A stretch of DNA of 64,000 bases, taken from assembly GCF_001644035.1 (NCBI RefSeq), contig NZ_LUUG01000105.1, forward strand, positions 1 through 64,000. Reading direction: 5' to 3'. Under the pieces are notes generated by a model. It worked only from the letters and a program-made list of their open reading frames with translations, was not told the DNA's origin and did no database searches. A program made the position numbers and the translations under genes. Positions 36,431-45,756 of the stretch are shown here, piece by piece (position 1 is the first letter of the stretch; each line of letters begins with the position of its first letter). The DNA comes from Methylomonas methanica (GTDB taxonomy: Bacteria; Pseudomonadota; Gammaproteobacteria; Methylococcales; Methylomonadaceae).

Positions 36431-37942
36431 ATGAAAGCCATTAACTCGCGTCGCTTTTTTTCATACTTTTTATGCCTATTCGTTTTAAGCGGCATACCTT
36501 TGACGGGCCTGTCTGAAGTCAAACTTCAAGCGCCGGTCATTAGTCAAGGGGACTCACTGGTCCGCGCGGACCGAGTCCGAGCACTGTACGGATTAAATGG
36601 TGCGGGAATAACTATTGGTGTGATCAGCGATAGCTATAATTGCCTGCGCGGCGCGACTGCCGGCCAACAGCAAGGCGAATTACCGGCTGAGGTGGTTGTC
36701 TTGCGCGAAGCCGACTGCCAAAGCGAACACGCCATTGACGAAGGCCGGGCGATGTTGGAGGTGATTCACGATTTGGCGCCCAACGCCAAACTGGTATTTC
36801 ACGCCATGGGCAATAACGCCATCGACTTCAACCAGGCGCTGAATCGGGTAGCCGACAGCGGCGCGCAAATCATTGTCGATGACGCCGTGTTTTTCCACGA
36901 ACCGATGTTTCAGGACGGATTGGCGGCGCAGACTATCGATCAACTGGTATTCGAGCGTGGGATTGCCTATTTTTCGTCCTCTGGAAATGTCGGGCAAAAC
37001 ACCTATCAGGCCGCGTTTTCCGATAGTCAGACTTACCCGATGGGGTTGAAACAGGGTTCTGCCCACGATTTTAATCCACACCCAAAACAAATCGATACCT
37101 GCCAAAGCATCGCCGTCGGCGCCGATATTTTTACGGTGTTGAGCTTGCAGTGGGACCAACCGGCCAAATCCATTGCCGGCAACACCGGTTCGGCCAGTGA
37201 TTTGGATGTCATTTTTTACGACGATCCTGCCTGCAAGCAACCCAGTACCGAGCGAGTGATTGGCGGCTCAACCGATAATCTGGGTGGCGATTCCATCGAA
37301 GTGGCAGGCTACGACAACAAAGGCAATCCTCAACGAAAGACCCTTGGTATCCGTATCTTCCTGGTCGCCGGTCCGGCACCGGGCCTGATCAAGTATGTGT
37401 TGAGCGGCAGCTCTTTGCCCAGCGAGCATCCTTCGATCCTTGAGTACGCGACATCCAATGCCCTGAGTTCGGCGTTTGGTCATGCGAATGCCAGCGGCGC
37501 TTTCATCGTCGGTGCGGTGGAAACGGCCTCAGCTAAAATTGGGTTATGGCAAACCAGCTATTACTCTTCCCATGGCGGCGTGCCGATAGTGTTTGATCAA
37601 CAGGGCGCTCGATTAGATCAGCCGTTAATTCGCAGCCATGTCGATGCCGTTGCGCCCACGAATATCAACACCAGTTTTTTTACCAACACCCGGCCTGACC
37701 TTGAGCACGACGGTAAACCCAATTTCACCGGCACCTCGGCGGCGGCACCTCATGCCGCAGCGGTTGCCGCCTTGCTATTGCAGGCCGCCGCACAAAAAGG
37801 CCTGGAGCTGAAGCCGCCACAGCTTTATCGATCGTTGCGCGACAGTAGTGTGGACTTGGGCAAGCCGGGTTTCGACTTCGCCACCGGCTACGGATTGATT
37901 CAAGCCGACCGGGCTATCAAATTGTTATTCGGTGAACGATAA
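36431..37942 (+). CDS. Secreted subtilase-like (S8/S53 clan) peptidase
   Basis: The 503-residue protein has a signal peptide (about residues 1-29) and a subtilisin-fold catalytic domain. Asp67 is in VISDSYN, the oxyanion Asn is in FSSSGNVG and the nucleophile Ser436 is in GTSAAAPHAAAVAALL. Where classical subtilases have His-Gly-Thr, this protein reads DEGRAMLEVIHDLAP, placing Glu104 at the His position. That resembles the Glu-Asp-Ser arrangement of sedolisins (S53), or it could mark a pseudo-enzyme. The protein is probably exported to the periplasm or outside. It stands alone. Family membership is firm but the catalytic state is not. Confidence 0.85.
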   Translation: MKAINSRRFFSYFLCLFVLSGIPLTGLSEVKLQAPVISQGDSLVRADRVRALYGLNGAGITIGVISDSYNCLRGATAGQQQGELPAEVVVLREADCQSEHAIDEGRAMLEVIHDLAPNAKLVFHAMGNNAIDFNQALNRVADSGAQIIVDDAVFFHEPMFQDGLAAQTIDQLVFERGIAYFSSSGNVGQNTYQAAFSDSQTYPMGLKQGSAHDFNPHPKQIDTCQSIAVGADIFTVLSLQWDQPAKSIAGNTGSASDLDVIFYDDPACKQPSTERVIGGSTDNLGGDSIEVAGYDNKGNPQRKTLGIRIFLVAGPAPGLIKYVLSGSSLPSEHPSILEYATSNALSSAFGHANASGAFIVGAVETASAKIGLWQTSYYSSHGGVPIVFDQQGARLDQPLIRSHVDAVAPTNINTSFFTNTRPDLEHDGKPNFTGTSAAAPHAAAVAALLLQAAAQKGLELKPPQLYRSLRDSSVDLGKPGFDFATGYGLIQADRAIKLLFGER

Positions 37943-37990
37943 CCCGCCGGTTTTGGTGCATTGGGAAAAACAAGCATTGAGCTGAATAGC

Positions 37991-38063
37991 AAGCGGCTTC
38001 AGCTAAACCAAAATTCCGTCGTGCCCGCTTCCTGGCAGGCATGAAGGTTAGCTGAAGCCGCTT
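37991..38063. repeat. Palindromic repeat with 16-bp perfect arms
   Basis: The arms AAGCGGCTTCAGCTAA (37991-38006) and TTAGCTGAAGCCGCTT (38048-38063) are perfect inverted repeats around a 41-base centre. Part of it recurs inverted at 3561-3597. It lies after the subtilase gene. The rest of the gap up to 38444 holds no supported gene. Confidence 0.75.
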
Positions 38064-38444
38064 ACTAGTCAGGCTTTTCCTTATCCATCGCGGCAAAGAT
38101 AAAGGAACCGCGAAATTATTTTCCCTATAACTTATTGATTTGCCGTGTGACAACGTTGCAAAGCCTGCATTGTCTATTGTGCAGAGGAATTCTTTATTAT
38201 TACCCAGCGTGTCTTACGACTCCACCAATTCTGCGGGTTCATCCCATTGAAATCAGACGGTTATAATTTGGCCCCGGATTGGTTCACCCTCAATCCCACC
38301 AAAATTCACACCCTGCTGCCGCCCTTCAAAATTTATAGAAAATCCCCACCTCAATTCTTAAAAAGAATTGTCGGTAGCCCGTTGTCTTTCCTTATAAATC
38401 AAGGGATTGTGTACTCAAATTTCAACAACAAGGAGTACATAGCA

Positions 38445-38990
38445 ATGATTACGAAACGGAGCAACTCAAAAAACTACTATTCGGAATTCACCCTGAACGG
38501 TCGGAAGTACATCAAGTCGACCAAAACGACCGACAAGAAGCTCGCCACCAAGATCGATCTGGAGTACTACAAACAAGCCGTCGAACAATCGAAGCTGGTA
38601 GGTAAATCCATTTCGCTGAAGGAAGGACTGAAGCTTCATCACAACTATTCCAAAGACAACACCGCCTACCAAAAATCCGTGGTCAGCGTTTCCAACTGGT
38701 TAAACGACAACTTCGACACGGACCTTCCGATGACCCGAATCGATAACAGTTTCCTGTATCAATTCGTCAACAAACGCGGCTTGGAAAGCAAGCCGTCCGC
38801 GGTCAAACACAACCTCGGAGTCATTACTCGAACCATTAAATTGTGTAAAAAACTCGGCTACGACGTCTGCACCGTCGAACCGCCCACGGTCAAGGTAAAA
38901 AATACCAAAACCCGCGTACTCACCAAGGACGAAGAAACCAAGCTGCTAGCAAGTTTTCTCGTCGATAAAGGTCCAGGCATCACAAAAGCC
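38445..38990 (+). pseudogene. Truncated tyrosine recombinase (integrase), N-terminal part
   Basis: The reading frame from ATG 38445 (ribosome-binding site AAGGAG ten bases upstream) encodes the N-terminal arm-binding and core-binding regions of a phage-type integrase: KNYYSEFTLNGRKYIKSTKTTDKK, the SAM-like core-binding helix region and the start of the catalytic domain (RVLTKDEETKLLASFL). The catalytic half with R-H-R-Y is absent. At about 38990 the sequence switches to an IS1182-type transposase remnant. A mobile element was therefore inserted here and has since been lost by deletion. Confidence 0.8.
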
Positions 38991-39002
38991 AATAGACTGA
39001 CT

Positions 39003-39438
39003 TCACCTATGATGCGGAGAATAATCAGTATATCTGTCCAGCGAGTAAGTGTCTGAAACCCGCTTGGCGCAGCAAACAGGCAAACCCTTAACGCTATCGC
39101 GCCAGCCAATTGGATTGCCAAGGCCTGTCCGCTCAAAGAGCAGTGCTGTCCTAACATGGCTAATCGTCAAATCGATCAAAGCCCCCCATGAATCAGCCCG
39201 TGATGTCACTCGAGCCATTACCAAAACCGATGTTTATAAGCAGTCACGCAAGGAGCACAAGAAGGTGGAAATGCTGTTTGCTCATCTCAAACGCATCTTG
39301 AAAATGGATAAGCTGCGGTTACGAGGCTTCAGTAATGCCAAAGATGAGTTCCTACTGGCAGCGACTACCCAAAATCTAAGGCGAATGGCGAAGAGGTTGA
39401 TCATCAATGAGTCAGTACCCCAATTGATACCCACATAA
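39003..39438 (+). pseudogene. C-terminal remnant of an IS1182-family transposase
   Basis: Translation in shifting frames gives YDAENNQYICPASK, then ANWIAKACPLKEQC and, after a frameshift in the six-C run at about 39182, ARDVTRAITKTDVY and HKKVEMLFAHLKRILK, ending AATTQNLRRMAKRL. These are the zinc-finger-like and C-terminal parts of IS1182-type transposases. The N-terminal half is missing, and at least two frameshifts or stops are present. It adjoins the broken integrase. Confidence 0.8.
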
Positions 39439-39716
39439 CGGCAATATAAACCGTATTTACGCACCGGAAAGCAAAAAACTCACATGCCAGCTTCTGCAAA
39501 ACCACAGCAATCAATCAAAACGCCCTTCCGACTTATTCTCAAAATACCGCCTTTTTCAACACAATCGGCCGAACTCAACCGACAAAATCAAGCACCCAAC
39601 CCAAATTTTTCAGTCACCCCACAATAACTTCCCTCGGCAATCCCGGATTTTAGTAATCCAGGCAATTGACGCCCAGGCCGCGATCGCCGAAGATCAAGGC
39701 TTTTTCAGGAGCTGTG

Positions 39717-40565
39717 ATGAGCGCCAACGACTTTATTCTCTCCTCCGCCGGCGTGCGCATGCCGGGCATTATTTACGGTACAGCCTGGAAGCAGGAGCGG
39801 ACAGCCGCGTTGGTGGAACAGGCAATAACACTAGGGTTTCGCGGCATCGACACGGCTTGCCAGCCCAAGCATTATCACGAGGCCGGCGTTGGCGAAGGTG
39901 TGCTGGCCGCTTGCCGCGCATTGGGCTTGCAGCGCTCCGAGCTATATTTGCAAACCAAATTCACGCCTTTAAACGGCCACGATCCGCTGCGCATTCCTTA
40001 CGACGCCAAGGCCAGCTTGCCCGAGCAAGTCGCGCGGTCCTTCCAAGTGTCGTTAAAAAATCTGCATACCGATTATCTGGATGGCTTGGTATTGCATTCG
40101 CCGCTGGCGGATCGCGAACAATTAATGGAGGTTTGGCAAGCGTTGGAAGTTATCCAGCAAAGCGGCGCTGCCAAGCAACTGGGCATCAGCAATTGCTACG
40201 ATCCGGCCTTGTTCGAGTTTTTGTACGAAAACGCGACAGTTAAACCCGCCGTATTGCAGAACCGGTTTTATGCCGATACCGGCTACGATAAACAGCTGCG
40301 GGCGTTTTGTCGGCAACGGCAAATCGTCTATCAAAGCTTTTGGACGCTGACGGCCAACCCCAAAATTCTCGCGGACTCCGCTGTGAAAGCGTTGGCGGAA
40401 AAATACCAGCGCGGCCCGGCGCAGATATTCTTCCGCTATTTAACGCAGATTGGCATCGTGCCTTTAACCGGCACCACATCCGCCGAACATATCAGCGAGG
40501 ATTTGGCTATTTTCGAGTTTGAGTTGACCAGCGCGGAATGTGCGTCCGTGACAGCCTTACTGTAA
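39717..40565 (+). CDS. Aldo/keto reductase
   Basis: The 282-residue protein is an NADP-dependent aldo/keto reductase with a TIM barrel. I chose ATG 39717, which has AGGAG eight bases before it. Family motifs: FRGIDTACQPKHYHEAGVGEG (the Asp-Tyr region, where the usual catalytic Tyr in 'Y-x-N-E' is represented by the YHEAGVGEG segment), DYLDGLVLHSPL with the catalytic His, KQLGISNCY, and the C-terminal IVPLTGTTSAEHISED cofactor site. It resembles the yeast YDL124-type branch more than AKR1. Substrate is unknown. It is flanked upstream by an element remnant and downstream by a TonB receptor. Confidence 0.9.
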   Translation: MSANDFILSSAGVRMPGIIYGTAWKQERTAALVEQAITLGFRGIDTACQPKHYHEAGVGEGVLAACRALGLQRSELYLQTKFTPLNGHDPLRIPYDAKASLPEQVARSFQVSLKNLHTDYLDGLVLHSPLADREQLMEVWQALEVIQQSGAAKQLGISNCYDPALFEFLYENATVKPAVLQNRFYADTGYDKQLRAFCRQRQIVYQSFWTLTANPKILADSAVKALAEKYQRGPAQIFFRYLTQIGIVPLTGTTSAEHISEDLAIFEFELTSAECASVTALL

Positions 40566-40678
40566 AGCCAAGCCGCTCGCAGTTCGACAGAGCTAAAAAT
40601 CAATGGCCAATTTCCCGCTCCTGGCGAACTAGGGAAATTGCAATGCCTCTCTATTCATCCAGCCCATCATCAACTGAT

Positions 40679-40709
40679 TTGCCCGGTTAATGGTCTAGGC
40701 TTTTATAAT
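40679..40709 (+). promoter_or_regulatory. Possible promoter of the TonB receptor operon
   Basis: A perfect -10 hexamer TATAAT lies at 40704-40709, 35 bases before the ATG. The nearest -35-like hexamer, TTGCCC at 40679-40684, has a 19-base spacer, longer than ideal. This is read by eye and is weak evidence. Confidence 0.35.
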
Positions 40710-40744
40710 AGCGGCAACCTTGCCTCTCCAAGCCTCTAAATGTC

Positions 40745-42772
40745 ATGCTGATTAACCGTTATCTGCGTAAATTCGCCTACTTATGCAGCGGGCTTTGCCT
40801 GGTGCATATGAACGTGCTTGCTCAAGGAAATCCGGCAGACATCGAAGCGACCAACGAATTGCTACCCTTAAGTTGGGAGGAACTTACCGAGCTGGAAGTA
40901 TCCAGCCTGGCGCGGCAGGAACAAACGGTCAAGGACAGCCCGGCCGCCGCATTCGTGATCACCTCGGAAGACATCCGCCGCTCCGGGGCCACCAGCTTGC
41001 CGGAGGTGTTGCGCATGGTGCCCGGCATGAACGTCGCCAAAATCAACGCCTGGAATTGGGCGGTGAGTGCGCGCGGTTTTAACGACCTATATGCCAACAA
41101 ACTGCAAGTGATGATAGACGGCCGTAGCATCTACGACCCATTAATCAGCGGCGTCTATTGGGGCCAGCAAAACCCGTCGCTGCCGGACATTGAGCGCATC
41201 GAAGTGTTACGCGGCCCCAGCGGCAGCTTGTGGGGCGCCAATGCCGTGAACGGCACCATCAACATCATCACCCGTTCGGCTCGTGATACTCAAGGCGGTT
41301 TGCTCAATGCCGGCGGCGGCACCGAGGAACGCGGTTTCGGCGGGATTCGTTACGGCCAAAAGTTGTCGGAATCCACCTTTCTGCGCGGCACGATCAGCAC
41401 CATGGTGCGCGACGCCAGCATCGACTTGGCCGGTAGGCAAGACACGCACGACACCGGCGATACCGAAACCGCCAATTTTCGCCTGGATAGCCAACTCAGC
41501 GCCCAGGACAAATTGATGGTGGAAGCCAACGTCTCCCGCTACCGGCTGGGCGGCTACTACATCGGCAAAACCTCGACGACCGCGCCGCTGTGGCAAAACG
41601 ACGATTTCGGCAGGGACGGTGTGACCGGCAGTTTGCAGGGCAACTGGTCGCATCGCACCGACAGCGGCCACGATTGGCGGCTGAATATGGCGTTTACCCA
41701 AACCGAATGGCAACTGGCGGTGAATCGGATGAGCCGCTCGCATTACGATCTGGATTTTCAACACACCTTGCCTGCCATTGATAACCATAAGCTGATGTGG
41801 GGTTTGAATTATCAAAACATAGATGACAGCTTCGACAATACGCTAACCCTGGGTTTCGAGCCGAATCAATTCACTCAGCATAATGTCGGCGTGTTTCTGC
41901 AGGATCAAATCGATTTGTCCAACGATCTGACCCTGACGCTGGGCAACCGGGTCGAACATTTCACTTTCACCGGCTGGGAAACCGAACCGAATGCCCGACT
42001 GCTGTGGACGCCCAACAAGCAGCACAGCGTGTGGGCTGCTGTCTCTCGGGCCGTGGTGTTGCCGAATCGGGCCCAACACAGCATTCGTTTGTTCAAACAA
42101 ATCCCCGATACCAACCGCTTTTTCGAAGCCAAAGCCAACCCGGATATGCTGACCGAAAATCTGCTGGCCTACGAATTGGGTTGGCGCTGGCAAATATCCA
42201 ATAGCCTGGATCTCGATAGCGCCTTGTTTTACAACATCTACGACCGGATGCAAGGCACCAAGTTTACCGGCGTCACCTATAACGACCCGACATACGGCAC
42301 CATCAAACAGGCGACCGTGGCCAATTACCGGCAAGTGGACAGTTACGGCCTGGAATTGGCCGTCAATTACCGGGTAAATCACGATTGGCGGCTGCAAGGC
42401 TCTTACAGCGCCAACCAGTTCTCGGTCAATTACGATAAAAATCAGCCCTGGTTTCGCGATCCGCTCACCGAAGAACATTTCAATCCGCAACACAATGTCT
42501 CGCTACGCTCTTTGTATAACCTGACCAGCGAAATCGAACTGGATGCCTGGGCGCGGTATGTCGATGAAGTGTATATCGATAGACGCAGCATTCCGGCCTA
42601 TATCTCGCTGGACTTGCGGCTGGGTTGGCACCCGCACAAAAATCTGGAGTTATCGATAAGCGGGCAAAATCTGCTGGATGATCAACATCCTGAATTCAGC
42701 GACGTGCTTTACATACCGGTCGCCAGCCAGATTCAACGCGGCTATCTGGCGCAAATATCCTGGCATTTTTAA
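40745..42772 (+). CDS. TonB-dependent outer-membrane receptor
   Basis: The 675-residue protein has a signal peptide (cut near LAQGNP), a plug domain at about 50-165 (SPAAAFVITSEDIRRSG, GRSIYDP, IERIEVLRGPSGSLWGANAVNG, IIT) and a 22-strand beta-barrel ending in an aromatic residue (SWHF). It is of the short receptor type that is often followed by a YfiR protein and a sensor kinase or cyclase, as here. The ligand cannot be inferred from the sequence, although this class includes receptors for small organic or metal compounds. The YfiR gene starts 17 bases after the stop, so they form an operon. Confidence 0.93.
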   Translation: MLINRYLRKFAYLCSGLCLVHMNVLAQGNPADIEATNELLPLSWEELTELEVSSLARQEQTVKDSPAAAFVITSEDIRRSGATSLPEVLRMVPGMNVAKINAWNWAVSARGFNDLYANKLQVMIDGRSIYDPLISGVYWGQQNPSLPDIERIEVLRGPSGSLWGANAVNGTINIITRSARDTQGGLLNAGGGTEERGFGGIRYGQKLSESTFLRGTISTMVRDASIDLAGRQDTHDTGDTETANFRLDSQLSAQDKLMVEANVSRYRLGGYYIGKTSTTAPLWQNDDFGRDGVTGSLQGNWSHRTDSGHDWRLNMAFTQTEWQLAVNRMSRSHYDLDFQHTLPAIDNHKLMWGLNYQNIDDSFDNTLTLGFEPNQFTQHNVGVFLQDQIDLSNDLTLTLGNRVEHFTFTGWETEPNARLLWTPNKQHSVWAAVSRAVVLPNRAQHSIRLFKQIPDTNRFFEAKANPDMLTENLLAYELGWRWQISNSLDLDSALFYNIYDRMQGTKFTGVTYNDPTYGTIKQATVANYRQVDSYGLELAVNYRVNHDWRLQGSYSANQFSVNYDKNQPWFRDPLTEEHFNPQHNVSLRSLYNLTSEIELDAWARYVDEVYIDRRSIPAYISLDLRLGWHPHKNLELSISGQNLLDDQHPEFSDVLYIPVASQIQRGYLAQISWHF

Positions 42773-42789
42773 GACGGTTGATAGCGCCA

Positions 42790-43299
42790 ATGCGTCTGCT
42801 CACCCTTTTGCTACTCAGCATCTGCGTTTGGTTCGCCGGTTTCGCGCGCGCGGAAGAAAATAGCCAAAGCCGCGAGTTTCAATTAAAGACTGCCTATCTG
42901 TTTCATTTCGCCGAGTTGGCACAATGGCCCAACCCCGCGCCGGTGACGATTTGTTTGCAAGGTCGCAGCCTGTTACGCGCCTATCTGCCGGTTTTGGAAG
43001 GTCAGCAAATCAACGGTAATGCCGTTCATGTCAATCTGGCTGACGCCCCCGATGTCGCCCAATGCAGCATCTTATTTCTAAGCGACCTGGCCGGATTATC
43101 GCCGGTATTGACCGAGCAAGCCCGACAACACCATGTATTGTTGGTCGGCGACGTGGAAAATTTCGCTAACCACGGGGGTATGGTGCAATTTACGCTACGC
43201 GACAACAGGTTAAAACTGGTGGTAAATTTAGCCGCGGTGAAATCAGCCGATTTAAAGCTGAGTTCGAAATTACTGCGGATGGCCGAAATAATAGAATGA
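42790..43299 (+). CDS. YfiR family periplasmic protein
   Basis: The 169-residue protein starts at ATG 42790 (an in-frame TTG at 42778 is less likely). A signal peptide ends near FARAEE. The mature part has the family's start FQLKTAYLFHFAELAQWPN and the C-terminal block HGGMVQFTLRDNRLKLVVNLAAVKSADLKLSSKLLRMAEI, typical of YfiR (DUF4154). YfiR of Pseudomonas is a periplasmic repressor of a membrane signalling partner. Here the partner is probably the hybrid kinase whose start overlaps this stop in ATGA. YfiR would then couple envelope or redox state, or receptor occupancy, to the kinase. Confidence 0.92.
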   Translation: MRLLTLLLLSICVWFAGFARAEENSQSREFQLKTAYLFHFAELAQWPNPAPVTICLQGRSLLRAYLPVLEGQQINGNAVHVNLADAPDVAQCSILFLSDLAGLSPVLTEQARQHHVLLVGDVENFANHGGMVQFTLRDNRLKLVVNLAAVKSADLKLSSKLLRMAEIIE

Positions 43300-45224
43300 C
43301 AGCGTCAACAGATCCTCGCATTTCCATCAGCCGCAAGCTGGGTAAAATCCTGCGAGTGATGGTGATGTTAAGCCTGATGGTGGCGACGGTATCGTTGTCG
43401 ATTCGGGAATATTCGGCTTTGCAGCAGACCATAGGCCAGAAACTGACCTTGACCGCCAATATGATCGGCCAAAACAGCAGTTTTGCCTTGTTGTTCGACG
43501 ATAATCAAACCGCCCAGGAAGTACTGGATGCGCTGGCCCACGATCCGGACATCATCGCAGGGCAAATCCAAACCCCCAGCGGCGTCACACTGGTCCGTTA
43601 TGAAAAACCCGCCACCAATTGGCACGGCTGGTGGCCGACCTGGCTGTCGAAAACCCGGCAGATCACACAGCCGATTTTGCATAAAAATAAACAGATTGTC
43701 GGCCACATTACCCTAGTTGCCGATCTGAAACGCTCCTATCACTCCTTGCTGTTCAACACTGTGATTAACACCGGCATCATCTTGATAGCCCTCAGTGTGG
43801 TAGCGTTGTATGTACAGCGTTTGCAGCGTTCGTTTTTAGGTCCCTTGCTGAAATTGGCCAATACCGCACGGCAAATCGAGAAAGACCACGATTACAGCCG
43901 GCGCTCCGATTATTCCGGTAACGACGAAATCAGCGATTTGGCCGAAGCCTTTAATAATATGTTGGCGCAAATCCAGGCGCACGAGACCGATTTGGAAAGC
44001 CAGGTTCTCAGCCGGACCCAGGAGCTAGAGTTGGCCAAACAGGACGCGGAATCCGCCAATCAGGCCAAGGGCCAGTTCCTGGCCAATATGAGCCATGAAA
44101 TCCGCACGCCGATGAACGCGATTGTCGGCTTGGTGGAATTGTGCCTGAACAGCGAACTGAGCTTTAAACAGCGCGAATATCTGAAACGGGTGGAGTCGTC
44201 CGCGCATTCCTTGATGACACTGATCGGCGACATTCTGGATTTCTCCAAAATGGAAGCCGGCAAGATGCAGATGGAAACCATCCCCTTCCTGCTGGAAGAA
44301 ATGCTGGAGCACGTGTTTTCGACGATGTTGCAACTGAGCGCGAACAAGGGCATTCAACTGATCAGGCCGCCCGCAGGACCGGAGTATCATGCGGTGATCG
44401 GCGACCCGCAACGGCTGCGGCAGGTTTTGATCAATCTGATCGGTAACGCCATCAAGTTTACCGAGCACGGCGAGATAATAGTCAGCTTCAGCGAAATCAG
44501 CCGCGACACTCACTCGGTGCGCTTGCAATTCGCGATCAGCGACACCGGCATCGGCATCACCGCCGAGCAGCAAACCAAGCTATTCCAGGCCTTCAGTCAG
44601 GGCGACAGCAGTGTAACCCGCAACTACGGAGGGACCGGCCTCGGTTTAATCATCTCCAAACAGTTGATAGAACAGATGGGCGGCAGTATAGAAGTCAGCA
44701 GCAAACCAGGCATTGGCTCCACCTTTACCTTTAACGTGCTGCTTGGGGCCACCGATTTGAATACCATCCGCAATTTCCAAATCCGCCGTCACCGCACCAG
44801 CATAGACATCGGAAAATTGGCGCGGCTGCACGGGCGGCGGGTTTTGCTGGTGGAAGACAACGAAATCAATCGCATCGTCGCCATCGAGCTACTGGAACAA
44901 GCGCAATTACAAGTGGATATTGCCGAAAACGGCGAACTGGCCTTGGATAAGTTGCGGCATACCGACTACGACTGTGTGCTGATGGATGTGCAAATGCCGG
45001 TGATGGACGGCTATCAGGCTACTCGGCTGTTACGGCAAATCCCGGCTTGCCGCGACATACCGGTCATTGCGATGACCGCCAACGTGATGAACGGCGATCA
45101 TCAACACTGCCTGGCCGCCGGCATGAACGACTTCATAGGCAAACCGATTCTGCCGGCCACGCTTTACGAGGCTTTATTGAAATGGATTAAACCCGTTGCC
45201 GGTCATCCTTTGGACATCGGATAG
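43296..45224 (+). CDS. Hybrid sensor histidine kinase (CHASE8-HAMP-HisKA-HATPase-REC)
   Basis: The 642-residue protein has membrane helices at about 17-37 and 150-172 around a periplasmic CHASE8-type sensor (NSSFALLFDDNQTAQEVLDAL), the sensor type found in YfiN-like proteins controlled by YfiR. A HAMP domain (about 175-230) and coiled coil follow. HisKA has [15 protein letters not shown]. The HATPase has the N box, DTGIGI and YGGTGLGL. The receiver has phospho-Asp in VLMDVQMPVMDG. There is no Hpt domain, so another phosphotransfer protein must pass on the signal. The start overlaps the yfiR-type stop by four bases. Confidence 0.93.
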   Translation: MTASTDPRISISRKLGKILRVMVMLSLMVATVSLSIREYSALQQTIGQKLTLTANMIGQNSSFALLFDDNQTAQEVLDALAHDPDIIAGQIQTPSGVTLVRYEKPATNWHGWWPTWLSKTRQITQPILHKNKQIVGHITLVADLKRSYHSLLFNTVINTGIILIALSVVALYVQRLQRSFLGPLLKLANTARQIEKDHDYSRRSDYSGNDEISDLAEAFNNMLAQIQAHETDLESQVLSRTQELELAKQDAESANQAKGQFLANMSHEIRTPMNAIVGLVELCLNSELSFKQREYLKRVESSAHSLMTLIGDILDFSKMEAGKMQMETIPFLLEEMLEHVFSTMLQLSANKGIQLIRPPAGPEYHAVIGDPQRLRQVLINLIGNAIKFTEHGEIIVSFSEISRDTHSVRLQFAISDTGIGITAEQQTKLFQAFSQGDSSVTRNYGGTGLGLIISKQLIEQMGGSIEVSSKPGIGSTFTFNVLLGATDLNTIRNFQIRRHRTSIDIGKLARLHGRRVLLVEDNEINRIVAIELLEQAQLQVDIAENGELALDKLRHTDYDCVLMDVQMPVMDGYQATRLLRQIPACRDIPVIAMTANVMNGDHQHCLAAGMNDFIGKPILPATLYEALLKWIKPVAGHPLDIG

Positions 45225-45239
45225 AGTTGTTCCAACGTC

Positions 45240-45716
45240 CTATTTTCCCCAAGGCATCACCGGCACCGTAGACACGCTGTTGGCCGGCGCCCCTTCAATC
45301 ACTCTGCGGCTAATTGCCAGATAAACCAGGGTGTTGTGCTTGGCATCCCACAACCGGGTAATGTTGGTAGACTTGAAAAACAGCGAGGTGCTTTCCGAAA
45401 ACACTGTTTCTTCCGAACCCAGTTTGGCCGGCAATGTGATAGGACCGATTTGCCGGCAAGCCAAGGAAAACTCCGACGGATCTTCCGACAGGCCCAAGCC
45501 GCCGGAAATACCGCCGGATCTGGCCTGACTGATATGGCAAATCACGTTGGGGATTTTCGGATCTTCGAACACATCGACGCAAACTTTGTGATTGGCGCCG
45601 ATCAGTTTCCAGGCCGTGGTCACGCAACCCACTTCATCGGCCTGCGCCGCACCGGCCAGCATTAGCAATAGGCCGCAGCATAAGCGGCCGCCACGTTTTA
45701 AGGATATTTTCAGCAT
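45240..45716 (-). CDS. creA: CreA family periplasmic protein
   Basis: From ATG 45716 the 158-residue product has a signal peptide ending near AAQADE and the CreA domain: VGCVTTAWKLIGANHKVCVDVFEDPKIPNVICHISQAR matches the family in Cys placement (three conserved Cys), and the GGISGGLGLSEDPSEFSLACRQIGP segment is diagnostic. The longer frame upstream is not used, because the start chosen gives a clean signal peptide. The function of CreA is unknown. It ends 15 bases from the convergent kinase gene. Confidence 0.93.
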   Translation of the reverse strand: MLKISLKRGGRLCCGLLLMLAGAAQADEVGCVTTAWKLIGANHKVCVDVFEDPKIPNVICHISQARSGGISGGLGLSEDPSEFSLACRQIGPITLPAKLGSEETVFSESTSLFFKSTNITRLWDAKHNTLVYLAISRRVIEGAPANSVSTVPVMPWGK

Positions 45717-45756
45717 AAATTTCTCCCAGACAGTGAGTTGATGGAGGCAGACGGGC

